Assembly (NCBI GenBank): GCA_026545765.1
Contig: CM048844.1
Location: 61,738,545-61,802,544, forward strand
Reading direction: 5' to 3'
DNA length: 64,000 bases
DNA from: Plantago major
Lineage: Eukaryota > Streptophyta > Magnoliopsida > Lamiales > Plantaginaceae
Part shown: piece after piece, positions 21,613-33,279 of the stretch
Layout: the number at the start of each line of letters is the position of its first letter
How positions within the stretch are numbered: position 1 is the stretch's first letter
Program-made: the position numbers and the translations under genes
Notes under the pieces: generated by a model
Database searches by the model: none
Told to the model about the DNA's origin: nothing
Seen by the model: only the letters and a program-made list of their open reading frames with translations

Positions 21613-22970
21613 TTGCAACCTCTAGTACCTGAGATCGATAGACACTACCATCAGCTTCGAAGACAGAACTTCACCGCTGTTGAAATGGGTGACGTTAACG
21701 AGAATACTCCCAGAGTCAATGGTGCTGTTGAGACTCCTATGATTACTTATGGGAACTATATGCAGCCCGGTGAAATTAAGGCTGGGGGATCAGCTGTTGT
21801 GCTCTCTAACGAGGCTAGGAACATGGAGATCAAGTCTGATCAATTCCATGACATGCCTAAGTATTATGGGATGGCCAATGAGGATGTTATCCGGTTTCTC
21901 AAAGAGTTCGAGGGGCCGATTGCTAGGATTTCGCTTACTGTGGGCTCAGTAACGGTTTCTGATGAGGAAATCAGGAAGAAGGTGTTCCCCATGTGTATGC
22001 AGGATAAAGCAAAGAGCTGGCTGTTGAATCAACCTGAAGGCTCTCTGGCTACTTGGGATGATCTATCAGGGCCTTTATGAACAAGTTCTATCCGGCGGAG
22101 AAGACTAGGCAGCTTCGGGTTCAGATTGAGAAGTTCATGCAGATGAATGATGAGAGTTTTTACGAGGCCAGGGAGCGATTCCTGAACTTGCTCTCTCAAT
22201 GCCCTCACCATAGGTTGAGTGAGATGGATTTATGCTGCAAGTTCTATGAGGGACTCGATTGGGAAGCACAGAACATGGTGGATATGATCGTGGATGGCTC
22301 TATCATTACGGCATCTCTGGCTGCATTGAATGCGGCTTTTGAGAAGCTTGCTGCCATCTCCCAGCTTAAGGGAACTAGAGGCCGACCAACGAGAGCTGAA
22401 GTTAAAGCCGTGGAGCAAACACTGTGCCCCAAAGATTATTGAATTGGCCGAACAGATTAAGGAGATGAGGATGCTTGGCACTATCCCTGCACCGGTGGCT
22501 CCGGTTAACGAGAGGTGTAATCTGTGTGGGAATTTCGGGCATGGGGCTAGCATGTGTAGACTTCCTGAGACTATGGGGGAGAACCCAACTCCGGAGATCA
22601 TTTGCTGGGTGCAGAACAGGCAGCGTGGAGGTTGGCAACCAAATCCAGGAATGAATGCAGGCGCCACTAAGGTACAACCTTTCAAACCCGACCATTCCAA
22701 TTTATCCTATGGAGGTAACTTCTACGAGAATGCACCACAGTAGGTTCCGGCACAGCAGGTTCCAGTTCAGCAAGCTCCATTTCGACAGGCTCCGTTTCAA
22801 CATGGTTCAGCACAGCAATTTCAGGCTCCGCCTACTAGTGCACCGAGAAACGTTGATCAGGAGATTAGAGCTCACATGGAGAGATCAGAGAGGTTCTGGG
22901 CAGAAGCACAGCGGAATCAAGCCAAGAATGACCACAGGTTTGAGAGCATTGAGCAATCGTAGAAGAGGTT
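21613..22970 (+). pseudogene. gag: Athila-type gag (T-3)
   Basis: The retrotransposon gag core is clear: YYGMANEDVIRFLKEFEG, FPMCMQDKAKSWLLNQPEGS, FYPAEKTRQLRVQIEKF, NDESFYEARERFLNLLSQCP. A CCHC zinc knuckle (CNLCGNFGHGASMC) lies at 22516-22557. A Gln/Pro-rich stretch and a helical segment (HMERSERFWAEAQRNQAKND) link it to the protease. Gag would form the particle and bind RNA. It is broken in a few places. Confidence 0.88.
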
Positions 22971-23796
22971 GGAGAAGACTCTTGGTGACTTAGTAGGCGC
23001 CTTCCAACAAAGAGAGAAGGGTAAACTCCCCGCGACTGTCGAGAATAACAGAATACTTGCTGTGGAGGTAGTTTTTGACAAGCCAGGAGTAGTTAAGACC
23101 GTTATTACGGCTTTCACTTGCAACCATGATAAGGTGGTTTCCCAAGTTGAGGCAACACCGGCACAGGAAGCAAGAAGGGTGATAACATCTGGTCCCGTGA
23201 TTCCAGAAGAGAAGGCGAATGCAGGACTAACTCAGATGATCCAAAAGGAAGAGAAGAGCATTAGTGATGCAAGCAGTTTCGATTTGGTTGTTGGGATGGG
23301 CAGTTCTTCTGAGGTTACAGGTATTATTGATACTGGAGCTGCAATTAACTTGATAACATTCGAGACTTATGAGGAACTCAACCTGAAGGGTCTAGAACCG
23401 AGAAGATGCTTTGTGACCATGGCTAATGGTACTAGAAGCAAATGCATGGGAGTTGTTGAAGATGTCCCAGTAACCGTTGGAGGAGATGTGTTTATGACTG
23501 ATTTCGTGGTTGTTGAGTCACCGCAGGTGAAGATCAAAGAGATGGACAAGGACATGCTGCTTCTTGGGCGCCCATTCATCAAGGCTACTCTCATGATAGT
23601 CGATCTTTATGGCCGTACATGTACTATCCAGGTTGGCGGTGAGAAACGCGAGTTACAAGCTGTCACCACATCATATTTTCCCGCACAGGTTGACACCAGG
23701 AATTACATTGCAGCACACACCGGTCCACTCTACACCTACTCTCGCTCACGAGTGACCATGGGGACAGAGGAGGCTGGTAACCTCAGACTCAATTAG
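22971..23796 (+). pseudogene. Retropepsin-like protease region (T-3)
   Basis: The product has the aspartic protease active-site motif IIDTGAAINLITF (codons near 23323-23361), the flap-side MANGTRSKCMGVVEDVPV, and the conserved LLLGRPFIKAT strand. It is the best-preserved coding segment of T-3, about 275 codons. It is continuous in character with gag and would process the gag polyprotein. No pol domain follows it. Confidence 0.88.
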
Positions 23797-24780
23797 CTCC
23801 AGCATGGAAGAAGTCGAGCTAACGACTATAAACAAAAGCCCCCTTTTTGTTTTTTCATTCATTTAGACTGATTTTTCATTCCGTACACTTGCTTGTTATT
23901 TCATATTGTTAGACTATTTGTTTATGTGTTTTCTTGTTTTTAGTTTAATTGTGTCTCTGGAAAGTGGGACATTTGCACTCATACGAGGAAACTCGTAAAC
24001 TCTAGCTGAGGTTTGGAACTTCGATCTTGCGACGCGAGGTTGAACAGTGCAAGTGAAATTTTTTTCGAAAAAATTTGCTCTCGCCACGGCGAGGTGGTCT
24101 CACTGTTCCTTTTTGTGCATTCGTAAATTTTCGCCGCGGCGAGCTTTTTGCTTCGTTGCGGCGAGCGTCTCTTCTCTTCCCCAGTTTTTGTCTCGTAAAT
24201 TTTCGCCGATGTAATTGTCTCTCCCTCTTCGCGAATAATATCAGAAATGTCTAAAAAAAGGGACCATTTTACTTAGTTACGCGGCGTACATAAAAAATCC
24301 AGAAGCGAGATCTTACGAATCTATATTTATCTACGATAAAGAAAGCTACATGTGAGACTTCCTTCGCCAATGACACAAAAAAAAAAAAAGCCCATTCCTA
24401 GCAGAATTCGATTTCTGCTATATCTGTCTTTCCTTCTTCCTTCTTATTCTCTTTTCTCCCCCTCCCTTCCGGTTCGATTTTTCTCACTCCTAACACATAA
24501 AAATCTCTCTTCTTCTCTACTTCATCCCAAACTCACAAGGTACATTGTTTATAACTCCTTTCTCCCTTATTCTTTCAAGTTCTTCTTGACTTATGTGGTT
24601 GATTGTAGTTTGATACTATCGCGTGAGCTTTGTGTGTTGCTACAGGATTGTGAATAGGTTTAGGGAGATCGTTTTCTCTTCTTTCTCTCACCCTTTTGTT
24701 ATCACCTACATGTTCTTGAATAGGTTTTGGGAGGTAGTTCTCTAACCCCACCACTATCTACTAACATCTTCGCAGGTTCC
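23797..24780 (+). other. Non-coding linker between protease and downstream ORF (T-3)
   Basis: This is about 1 kb without a credible gene. It holds T-rich stretches, a CTCGCCGCGGCGAG-type palindrome cluster at 24080-24165, and pyrimidine-rich tracts. ATCTTCGCAGGTTCC at 24769-24780 is a good splice-acceptor context just before the ATG of the downstream ORF. Spliced subgenomic expression of a downstream ORF has been proposed for Athila-type elements. Its use here is inference. Confidence 0.55.
24080..24165. repeat. Internal copies of the LTR palindrome
   Basis: CTCGCCACGGCGAG at 24080-24093, TTCGCCGCGGCGAG at 24130-24143 and a CGTTGCGGCGAGCG relative at 24154-24165, with CTCGTAAAT/TCGTAAATT spacers like those in the T-4 LTR array. 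These are outside any LTR. Confidence 0.85.
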
Positions 24781-25661
24781 ATGGCTCCTAGGGCACGACG
24801 CACACCCCACCGTGGTGACTCAAGTAGAGCACCGGCTAATTTTGGCCCTCATCTTATCACTACAAGGAGTGTGGTTTACAGGCAACAACATGCTAAAATG
24901 GAGTTTATCCTCGATCTCTGGGTGGATTTGACAGGGGAACGTGAATACACCAAGCTGTTTTTGGAATACAATACCCCCCTGACAGAGATGCTGCAAACTA
25001 GGAGGTGGATCAAATTGGCAGAAAATCCAGGCTCCTAAGATCGTGATCTTGTCATGGAGTTCTATGTGAATTACGCTGACAGGAAGGTTGATGAGCAGTC
25101 ACACACCGCTTGGGTACCAGTCCGTGGGGGATATGTGGAATTTTCACCTAGTGCCATTAACCGCTTCTTCGAGACCCCCGCCGAAGACGATCAGCTGAGG
25201 GCAACTTTCCGGATCCCTAATGAGCAGCTCCACATCTTCTACCACTAGCTCGCCAACTCCTTTTGCCCAGGAGGGCATGTGGATTTCTTCAGATCCGTTT
25301 TCGGCCCTACTCTCCGGGATATCATGGCCGGAACCCCTATCGACATTGGAAGAGTGATCGTCGCACAGTTCGAGCACATTCATACTCGCCCTTGGGGTAA
25401 CAAGATGGTTTTCCCCTTCCTTATCACTTGTGCCGACGTGCTGGCATTGCGGTCCTGCCAAATGTTACTGCTGAAGGATTGCTCACTTGAAGGAAGCTAT
25501 TCCACCTGCATGTGATGGATGCTTTTGACGCAATTCTGGCCAAGCGCAAGCATGCATTTGAACGCTTGGAGAGGCAGGCGCACTCTGGAAGGCGCAACAG
25601 GATTTCTGGGAGCAACGATTCGGTGGTGGCTCCTCTAGATCCGCCTGATCACCCCTCCTGA
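24781..25661 (+). pseudogene. Downstream (env-position) ORF of Athila type (T-3)
   Basis: It starts MAPRARRTPHRGDSSRAP, then continues with LWVDLTGEREYTKLFLEYN, MEFYVNYADRKVDEQSHTAW, VPVRGGYVEFSPSAINRFFE and HIHTRPWGNKMVFPFLITCA. These resemble the plant-transposon protein family found downstream of pol in Athila-group elements (the 'putative plant transposon protein' domain; exact Pfam assignment not verified). No signal peptide or membrane helix is evident, so an envelope role is not supported. The N-terminus (MAP + basic) resembles that of Sirevirus ORF3. It is broken in a few places. Confidence 0.7.
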
Positions 25662-27119
25662 GACAACACTATGGTTGTTCATTCTATACAGTCGTTCTTA
25701 CACTATTCATTGCTAGGGACTAGCACTTGTTTAGGTTTCGGGAGGTGGTCGACTGTATCTTTAGCTTAAGTTGTCTCGTTTTGTACTTTATTTCCGATAT
25801 TTGAACTCTATTTCGTATTCTGTTTTTTATTCTTTATTTTTATGTATTCTGTTCAAGTGGTATGTTAGCCACTTGCTTTTTTGTTATGTGACTGTGGTGG
25901 TAGGTTAGCCACCTGTACGTGTTAGTTATATATTTCCCTTCCAGTTGAGTCCAGTATAGATGTTAGTACTTTTATTTTCTCTTGTGGTGAGTCTGAGTCA
26001 ATTACCAAGTCGAACGTCTATTGCGAATGGTAAATTCTCTTGCTGCTTACGTTTTGTTTAATGTCTAACTAGAAGTAGTGTAGTAGGCATTTAATCCTGC
26101 ATTGTCGTTTCTCTTGTAAATAGCAAGTCTGGTTAGCCCTGTAGTCCAAAAGCCTGTGACGAGCCTAGCCGAAGAAAAAATATTGTACCGGCACCTGTTA
26201 TTGTGTGATCTCCTGGGATGTGCAAGTTTTTACGTATTACTTGCGCCTTTTCATACGTATGTGTACTTAGTTTCGTTGGGGATGACGAACGACATGCTTT
26301 ACTTTGCGGATTTTATTTTTCCCCGTTCTGTCGAACTGGTTTAGGGAGAGGATTGTTCACTATGGATGTTATGAGCCGTTATAATTTTGCTGCGGAAATC
26401 TGTCTACTGTTCCCTTAACTTATGATATTTGAATCTCGGGGTGGATCTATGGTCTTTATTGATCACCATTAGTCGTGTTAGGCGTGTTTCAAATACTACC
26501 TATATACCGGCGTGGCCTTTAAAAGCCATATGTCCGTGAGGGTTGATGGCACGTATACCAAACTGACATGCACAAAAGTGCGGACTTTCGGTAAAACAGA
26601 CACCTGCAAAAAAATTGAGATTAAAAGAGCCGGTGTGGCCGCATTTGAAAGTGAAGCATTATGAGATTTGATGTTGTTTTGAAATGGATGAAGGGAGCAG
26701 TTCCAGTTGTTCGAATTTTTTTTGGAGGAATACATCATGTGCCAAAGTCCCTTTCGACTCAATGAGACGAGTACAATAGCGTAAGATATTTGAGGCATCC
26801 TTGTGACGAAAGTCATCTTCCCAGTTCACTTTTTTGAGATATACCATATATGGATACTTCCATGAGAGTGAGTGATACACTTTATACACCTGTGAGGGAC
26901 TATTTGGTTAGGCTTAATTGTTATTTACTTGAGAAACGATCGTGTCTAATTACCTGCCTACTATTTCTGTCAAGGTTAGGTTGAGAACAAAATTTTTGCA
27001 TCTTTTGAATTTAATGTTTTCAATGGTGGATTCGGTCGCTTGGGATTTTGACTCTTTGTTTGTCTACATGGTTTAGAGTCTAGTGTGTTTAGGTTGTGTG
27101 TTTGCTCGGGGACGAGCAA
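25662..27119 (+). other. Long 3' UTR of T-3
   Basis: About 1.45 kb with no credible ORF. It contains a block at 26478-26600 (TGATGGCACGTATACCAAAC, GCACAAAAGTGCGGAC) that recurs, inverted, in T-2, T-4 and T-6. The rest is AT-rich and diverged. Confidence 0.75.
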
Positions 27120-27138
27120 AGGTTCGGTTTGGGGATTT
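27120..27138 (+). other. Polypurine tract of T-3
   Basis: AGGTTCGGTTTGGGGATTT directly precedes the 3' LTR. Equivalent tracts occur at 1-17 and, on the minus strand, at 31972 onward. Confidence 0.8.
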
Positions 27139-28355
27139 TGATGAGACAATATTCCAACGTCTCATTTGGTCTTTTTTAGCGATCTTTGTGAGTCTTTGTC
27201 TTTAGCTTTGCAGTCTTTTTAGTTCGTTTTTACGCTTTGGTGTTTTGTTTGTGTTTTGCAGAAATTTGTGTCTTTTGAGTCGTATGAAGACAAGTCGTTA
27301 GTAGCATGTCATGGCCAGATTTCTGACTTAGCATTGGAAGTTCCAGCATGGCTCACCGCGGCGAGGAAATCAGTCCGCCGCGGTGAGATTTTACGAGTTA
27401 TGCTCCTGTTTGAAGATTGAAGCTTGCCGCGGAGAAGGAATTGGTCCGCATGGCGTAGATTATCTGAAATGGATATCTGATGCGATTAAGAAGGCCATGT
27501 GACCAACTATTTCTTCACATGGCGACGCAGATTTTATTTTATTTTCCTTATTAGATTAGAATTTTGATTCATTCTCATTCATACTTCTTTTAAGCTAGTT
27601 TTGAGAAAAGCTCCAGGAGCCATACATTGACATTGAGACATATTTGGAGCTTGGTTGTTCATTGATTTTATTCATCAAGATTATTGGTATTGATTTATCA
27701 ATTGCTTTGTTCTTTACAATTCATTCTTTATCTTATTAATTGAATTGTATGTTATTGCATGCGAGTTTTCATCTATGTTTCACATGATTATTACCATGAA
27801 TCTTTGCATGTAATTATCATGTATGAGTACCTAAACACCTTTGAATACAGTAGTATGTGAAGATTATGCATATTCGTTCTAGGGTTTATCAAAGCACTCA
27901 TATAGGTTAGTCTCGTATAAAATCTTCGTAAAAACCTTCAATTCGATAAGTCCGTATTGAATTCTCTAAATTGTTCATGTTTAAGGATCGTGAATTGACG
28001 ACTCACGATTTCTCCAGTATAATATCTTCTAAGAACAATTGGTTGAATCGAATTGATTGATTTTCTGTACTACGACCGTGTGACAAATATGAGTGCTATC
28101 CCTAGTTCGAATTAGCATAATTGGATCTTACTACTGTATTCATCTTTCTGTCATTGTTAATCGTTATCTTAGCTTTAATTAAACTAGTTAGAAGTACAAC
28201 TAAACCATCAATCAGATTATTACTCGCAAGTATCTGTTTACTCTCACTGCTACATAGCTTAATTAAGTCACTAGAGATCGATCACGAGTTAGGCTTTAGT
28301 CTACAACTACAGCTTATTCTCTAACTGCTTTTTAGAGTATAATTTGAGCTTATCA
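27139..28355 (+). mobile_element. 3' LTR of T-3
   Basis: It starts TGATGAGACAATATTCC and ends GAGCTTATCA, 1217 bp. Its palindrome cluster (27352-27435) is shorter and more diverged than that of the 5' LTR. Confidence 0.93.
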
Positions 28356-28360
28356 GCCTC
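28356..28360. repeat. Target-site duplication of T-3 (right, GCCTC)
   Basis: Partner of 20243-20247 with one mismatch. Confidence 0.8.
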
Positions 28361-29990
28361 CCCTATTTGATTTCCCTGAGGCACAACATCAGGTTGATCC
28401 CTCTCAGTAGGGAGTTGGGGAACGAACCTGTTCAATCACAGGATTTATCTCGAAAACACCATCAGATCCCTGGCGCATCTCAAGTACTTCTACCATATAA
28501 TCATCCCTTAGATCGACAGAAGTCTGGGACACTTGTGGTTGTTGTGGTGATCTGGATCTTGAAAGAGAAGGAACATTAGTGATAGCTCTCTACAGATCAA
28601 CATCAATGTTTTATACCGATGCATGGCAGTGTCATCAAGTACAATTGCATCACTCATTAGGGCATCATTTATGGCTTGCTAAGTGGATGGCCCTGGTAGA
28701 GTTTCTCATTGGGAAATGGTTGCTTGCTCAGCAACCTGTGATGCAGGGACTTCATCAGCAACCTCATTCCTTTCCAAGAATTGGTCAAAGTCCAAATCAT
28801 TGGCTTCTTCAGCAAATAGCGGCTGGGATGCATCAACCCTCTTGGCATCAAGAGTGGTTTCTTCAGCACAATGGAGTGCTAACGGGACAGAGGCAGTGGT
28901 ATCTGCAACACTATGGTGTTGTATCTGAACTCCACCAGTGGTATCTACAGCACTGGGTTCAGATACCCTTGTGTCAGTATCCACCAGAGAAGTGCTCTCC
29001 TTGGCAGCTGCCTTCATCTTGCCTCCAGTTCTACGTTTTTTCTTTGGCACAACATTTGCCTCAGAAATGTCTTTTACTGGCCTCTTCTGGTTCTACTTGA
29101 GCTCACAATTGTATTTGCAAACAAGATCACTGTTTGCAATCTCTCCATTCCCCCTGAAGCTTTCTACCAAGCTTCTCCAGAATGTAGCATATCTTCAGAC
29201 CAAGGCTGATAGTATGCTTGGGCTCAGCAAGATCATCTTTCACAATAGGCACAAAGCTTTGAAGTTTGTCAACAAACCTCAGAAAAATGTACTTCCCCCA
29301 GTAAAAGGGCTCATCTCTATCCTCCAGAGTGTTAAGGAATGACATCATTCCCATCTTTCCATGTTGATCAGGTCAGTTCCACCTTGATTTGAATCAAAGC
29401 ACCTATGCAATACAAGGGCTATCAAATCCCAAGGTTCAACAAGATGTCTTCTCCTGACAATAGAATTGTCGAACTTTGTGGGAGTATCATCCTTTTCAGG
29501 ATTCATATAGAGAGAGTAGAAGTTTTCTGCACTCTTGACTGAGGTATCTGGTAGATAAGTAATACCTTGAGTGGGTAACCCAAAGAGGTTACTGAAGGTA
29601 TTCACATCAAGGGTTATTTCAACACCATGGACCTTCGTTGTGATGCAAACTTCTTCAGTGCCATCATCTTCAGTGATGGTGGAATTATTGCAAAATTCCA
29701 ACACATCCTTAGTAGAAGTGCAAGTGGGTTTTGCACAGCAAAACTGCTTGATTTTTACCTTTTCAAGAAAATACAGCCCACGCTTTACATCTGCTTGGTT
29801 CTTTGCAGCACCAAGCAGGTATTCATCGTCAAGTACTCCTCCCCAGAGTACCTTAGAGTCGGGATTCCACATGGAGAAGTTGAAATCACCAACTAATCTC
29901 CGATTTGTCACAACTAGAGCTGGATTTTGCTTTTCAGCAGTTCCAGATGTAGACACTTGGGATTTCTAAGATCTAGCTCTCTTGGGTGCC
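28361..29990 (-). pseudogene. Sirevirus ORF3, N-terminal part (S-C)
   Basis: The product contains NRRLVGDFNFSMWNPDSKVL, WGGVLDDEYLLGAAKNQADV, DVLEFCNNSTI, TTKVHGVEITLDVNTFSNLF, GLPTQGITYLP and RRRHLVEPWDLIALVLHRCF, then PFYWGKYIFLRFVDKL. It matches S-D 54327-55000. Further on, PKKKRRTGGKMK near 29020-29050 is a classical basic nuclear-localisation-like motif. The VHGVEITLDVNTFSNLFGLP stretch resembles VRGGYVEFSPSAINRFFETP in the T-3 downstream ORF. It is broken in a few places. Confidence 0.75.
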
Positions 29991-30650
29991 AACTCTTTAA
30001 ATAGGAGTAGTAGAGAAGTGAGATTGAAAGAGATTAAGGTTGAATTCGGTTAAGTGATTCTTTTCAAAAAAACTTAGTAGAAATTCAGAGGTTTCAGAGA
30101 AGATTTGTAGAGAAAAAGATGAAGGATTTTACTATTTTGGTGCTTGTTTAGATGTGAGTTTAGGCAAAAGTGTTTTCTTTTGCCATAAACTGCTTTTGTA
30201 CAGCAATACGAGTACACAGAAAGAAATGGATTTTGTATCTACATTTCTCGTACTCTTCACCGGCGTGGGTGAAAAAGTGGTTTCTCATTAAATGCGAGTG
30301 GGGCTAGTTACTGGGTTACTGCGCTAGTGGGTTGTTGAGACGCATCTGAACCATTGAATTACAATCGCCATTTCTTTCAATGGTTGAGATTGTTTTCTCA
30401 GGAACGATCACAATCAACACATGTAATTGTGCCCAATTAATGCTATTTGGCTAATAGCTATCTAAGTCATTTTCAATGCTCAACCACCTATATGTAGGAG
30501 ACAAACTGGTTTCTGAGCTTATTAATTAAGCGCCCAGTGTTGTTCGAAAATATCGCAAAAATGGAAATTTTTTAAAACACAAGATATAGTTGACTTCTGA
30601 CAGATAATACTGTTTGTCGACTTCTCTTCTTTTGTGTTCCCCCTTACTCA
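29991..30650 (-). other. Spacer between pol and ORF3 in S-C
   Basis: Non-coding, collinear with 53640-54254 of S-D and 10560-11110 of S-B. The TATA-like position (30191-30210) is degenerate here. Conserved words include TTTATGGCAAAAGAAAACAC and GGGCACAATTAC. Confidence 0.65.
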
Positions 30651-30927
30651 GTGGCCTCACATATCTGCATACCCATTTCAGATACCTCTTTAACCAACTT
30701 TTCACTTAGCCTTGATATCTGTGCCTGTCTTAGATATCTCCTACTCTCCTTAAGTGCCTTTCTTTTCAGAAAGCCTTATTCTTCTCTTATTGGCATACTG
30801 AGTTCCCGTCTCAGTGACCAATTTTAACACATTGGTAATTCCATTAACCCAAGACTGTGTCTTGTGTACCAATCTTGAGTATCTCAATATTACCTTTTTC
30901 AACATGATGTCTGATGAAGTGGTGTCT
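30651..30927 (-). pseudogene. Sirevirus pol remnant: RNase H C-terminal end (S-C, part 1)
   Basis: This short piece of the 3' end of pol, whose coding strand includes VRHHFIRHHVEKGN-like sequence and the following GATATCTGAG-rich tail, is separated from the rest of pol by T-4. Sequence resumes at 36488 after the AACAT duplication. Confidence 0.7.
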
Positions 30928-30932
30928 AACAT
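30928..30932. repeat. Target-site duplication of T-4 (left, AACAT)
   Basis: AACAT at 30928-30932 pairs perfectly with 36483-36487. Confidence 0.92.
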
Positions 30933-31971
30933 TGATGTGCTCAAATTACTACTTAGAAAACAAGTAGAAAGCAGTCGTTGAAAACAGACAATGCTAACCA
31001 CGGAATCGTTCGCTAAGAAACCAATTAAGCTACCACAATGAGTTGAGAGCAAACAGTCACTTGTGTAAACAAATAAATGATTTGAGTTTGAATACTTTCT
31101 AAACTAGAAATCAGATAAAGCAATATAAAGGTTAAAATCAACGAGATAGAGAGAACACAACAGTTATGATCGAATAATGCTAATTCGCTCTAGGGAAATC
31201 GTTCATAATTGTCACACGGTCGGTGTACATAAATCAATCAATCCAATCTCAACCAATTGTCATTTGAATGTTTTGAACTAGAGTAATTGTGCGTTGTCAA
31301 TCCATGATCCTTAACCGAAAACAATTTAGAAAATCTTGAACTAGTGAATTGGATTGATATTTTTTACGAAGATTTTGAACTAGACGAACCTATATGAACG
31401 AATTCTAACCCCAGAAGCGAATATGCAAAACCGTCACATAACTACCGTGTTCGGAGTGGTTTAGCTACTCATAGTATAAGCAAAGATCAAAGACTTCAAG
31501 GTATTGCATATGATAAATACAGACATGTTGATAATCGCACGCAAGCTCATACAATTCGATAAACAATAAAAACACGAATCGAAGAGATAAATGATAGAGA
31601 ATTATCAAATATTACCAGGGATTCGATATCAACCCTTCAACAATGATGAAAACCAAGCTCCAATAATGTCTCCATGTCAAAGTTTGAATATGGAGATTTT
31701 TTCTAAGAACTAGATTTAAAAGAAAAAGTATGAAAGAAAGAATCCAAATTCTAAACTAATAAGGAAAACAAAACCCTGGTCATCGACGCTCGCCGTGGCG
31801 AGCCTGGCTAATCTACTTTTCTTCCTTTAGCTAAAAAATCACTAATTCCTACAAAAATAAAGCAAAACACCAAAGCGTAAAAATGAACAAAAAGGGCTAA
31901 TAAACTAAAGACAAAGACTCACAAAGACCGCTAAAAAGGACCAAATGAGACTCTAAATTATCGTCTCATCA
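30933..31971 (-). mobile_element. 3' LTR of T-4
   Basis: Plus-strand edges are TGATGTGCTCAAATTAC and ATCGTCTCATCA, 1039 bp. It is shorter than its sister (35260-36482) chiefly because it keeps only one palindrome (31789-31802) where the sister has an array. Confidence 0.92.
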
Positions 31972-33279
31972 AACTCCCTAGGCCGAACCTTTGCTCGTCC
32001 TAGAGCAAACAAACAAACTAAAAACAAACTAGACTCTAGACAACGGCAAACAAGAAACACACGAATGAGTTAGACTTCCAAGTGACCGAATTCTATCATT
32101 GTAAGCATTAAGTTCACAAGACGCAAAGGGTTTGCACTCGACTAACCTTGACAGAATAGTGCACAAAAATCAAGCGAGACAGTTTCTCAGGTAAATAGCA
32201 TTTAAGTCTAATCCCTCACAAGGAATCGTACATAACTCTCTCTCACACTCTGGAAGTGTCCAGTGGGTAATCACTCAAGAAATGGCAAGAGAAAGGGAAG
32301 GTGACTTTCGTCACAAATGTGCCTCAAATACCTCATGAAAAATACTCAGTCAGTTAAGTCGGAAGGGACTTTTTCTTCACGTGCAGCAGCTTGTCAGAAC
32401 ATACAACCAAACTTCCATATCACGACATTTTGTATACAATTAATTACATGCTAATCAATTTGGCCACTATGGACTCTTTCAGTCTCAATTTTTTGGTAGT
32501 GTCTGTTTTACCGAAGTCCGCACTTTTATGCGTGTCAGTTTGGTATACGTGCCATCAACCCTCATGGACATATGGATTTTTAAGAACACGCCTGTATATA
32601 GGTAGTATTTGAAATACACCCAACACGACTACAGTGATGGAAAGCACCACAGATACACTCCGTGACAAATCAACTAACCAGGGGAAGAAATACAAATTAC
32701 AAGAATAGATAAACATAACAGCAGAACAGAATTCTTCTCCCAAAACCGGTTCTGTGTAATGCACTGATTTGATAACAGATCATAAAGAGCATGCCGTTCT
32801 CCATACTTAACTTAATAGAGTACACATGAGCATGAAGTGGCGCAAACAAGGGAGTTCGCACTTCCAGGAAGGATCACACAGGTGCCAGTATAATATTTTT
32901 TGATCGGCTTAAAGTTTCTCACTGGCTTTTTGGACTAAAGATATAAACAAACTTGCTATTTACAAGAGAAACAGACTTACGAGATTTTAAATCTACTACG
33001 CCACCTTAGTTAAGTATCATGCAAAACATAAGAAGCTAGCAAATTTAACAGTCAAAATGGGAGCTTTCATAACTTGGAAGAACGACTCACGAAAGACTCT
33101 AGAAGGGAAAAGAAGAAAATAAAAATGACCAAAACATACAGAAAGTAAAGGACGAAAGACTCTAGAGACTCAGTTAATAGAGAAAATGTAGACAAGACAC
33201 TAGAGAGCACATTCCCCCTCCACAAACCTAAACTCAAGCATGTCCTCAAGCGTAGAGTGAAAAAGAAAAGAGAATGGGA
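31972..33279 (-). other. Polypurine tract and 3' UTR of T-4
   Basis: On the minus strand GGTTCGGCCTAGGGAGTT ends at the LTR start. The rest is non-coding and includes the conserved block with GCACTTTTATGC near 32519. It matches T-2 7364-8640 and, inverted, T-3 26000-27120. Confidence 0.78.

Larger units (their letters stand above)
20248..28355 (+). mobile_element. Athila-like non-autonomous element T-3
   Basis: This has both ends: 5' LTR, tRNA-Asp-type primer site, gag with zinc knuckle, retropepsin, a downstream ORF in the env position, a long 3' UTR, polypurine tract and 3' LTR. It is 8108 bp and inserted into S-C ORF3 with a 5-bp target duplication. No RT, RNase H or integrase sequence lies between protease and the downstream ORF, so it would need proteins supplied in trans. 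By eye its LTRs differ by a few percent plus small indels, so it is moderately young. The genes have a few breaks. Confidence 0.9.

Noticed and set aside
22230-22700. Minus-strand ORFs of 97-156 residues
   Set aside because: They overlap the well-supported plus-strand gag with zinc knuckle.
28579-29342. Plus-strand ORFs of 98-173 residues
   Set aside because: They are shadows of the minus-strand ORF3 N-terminal part, whose homology to S-D is clear.
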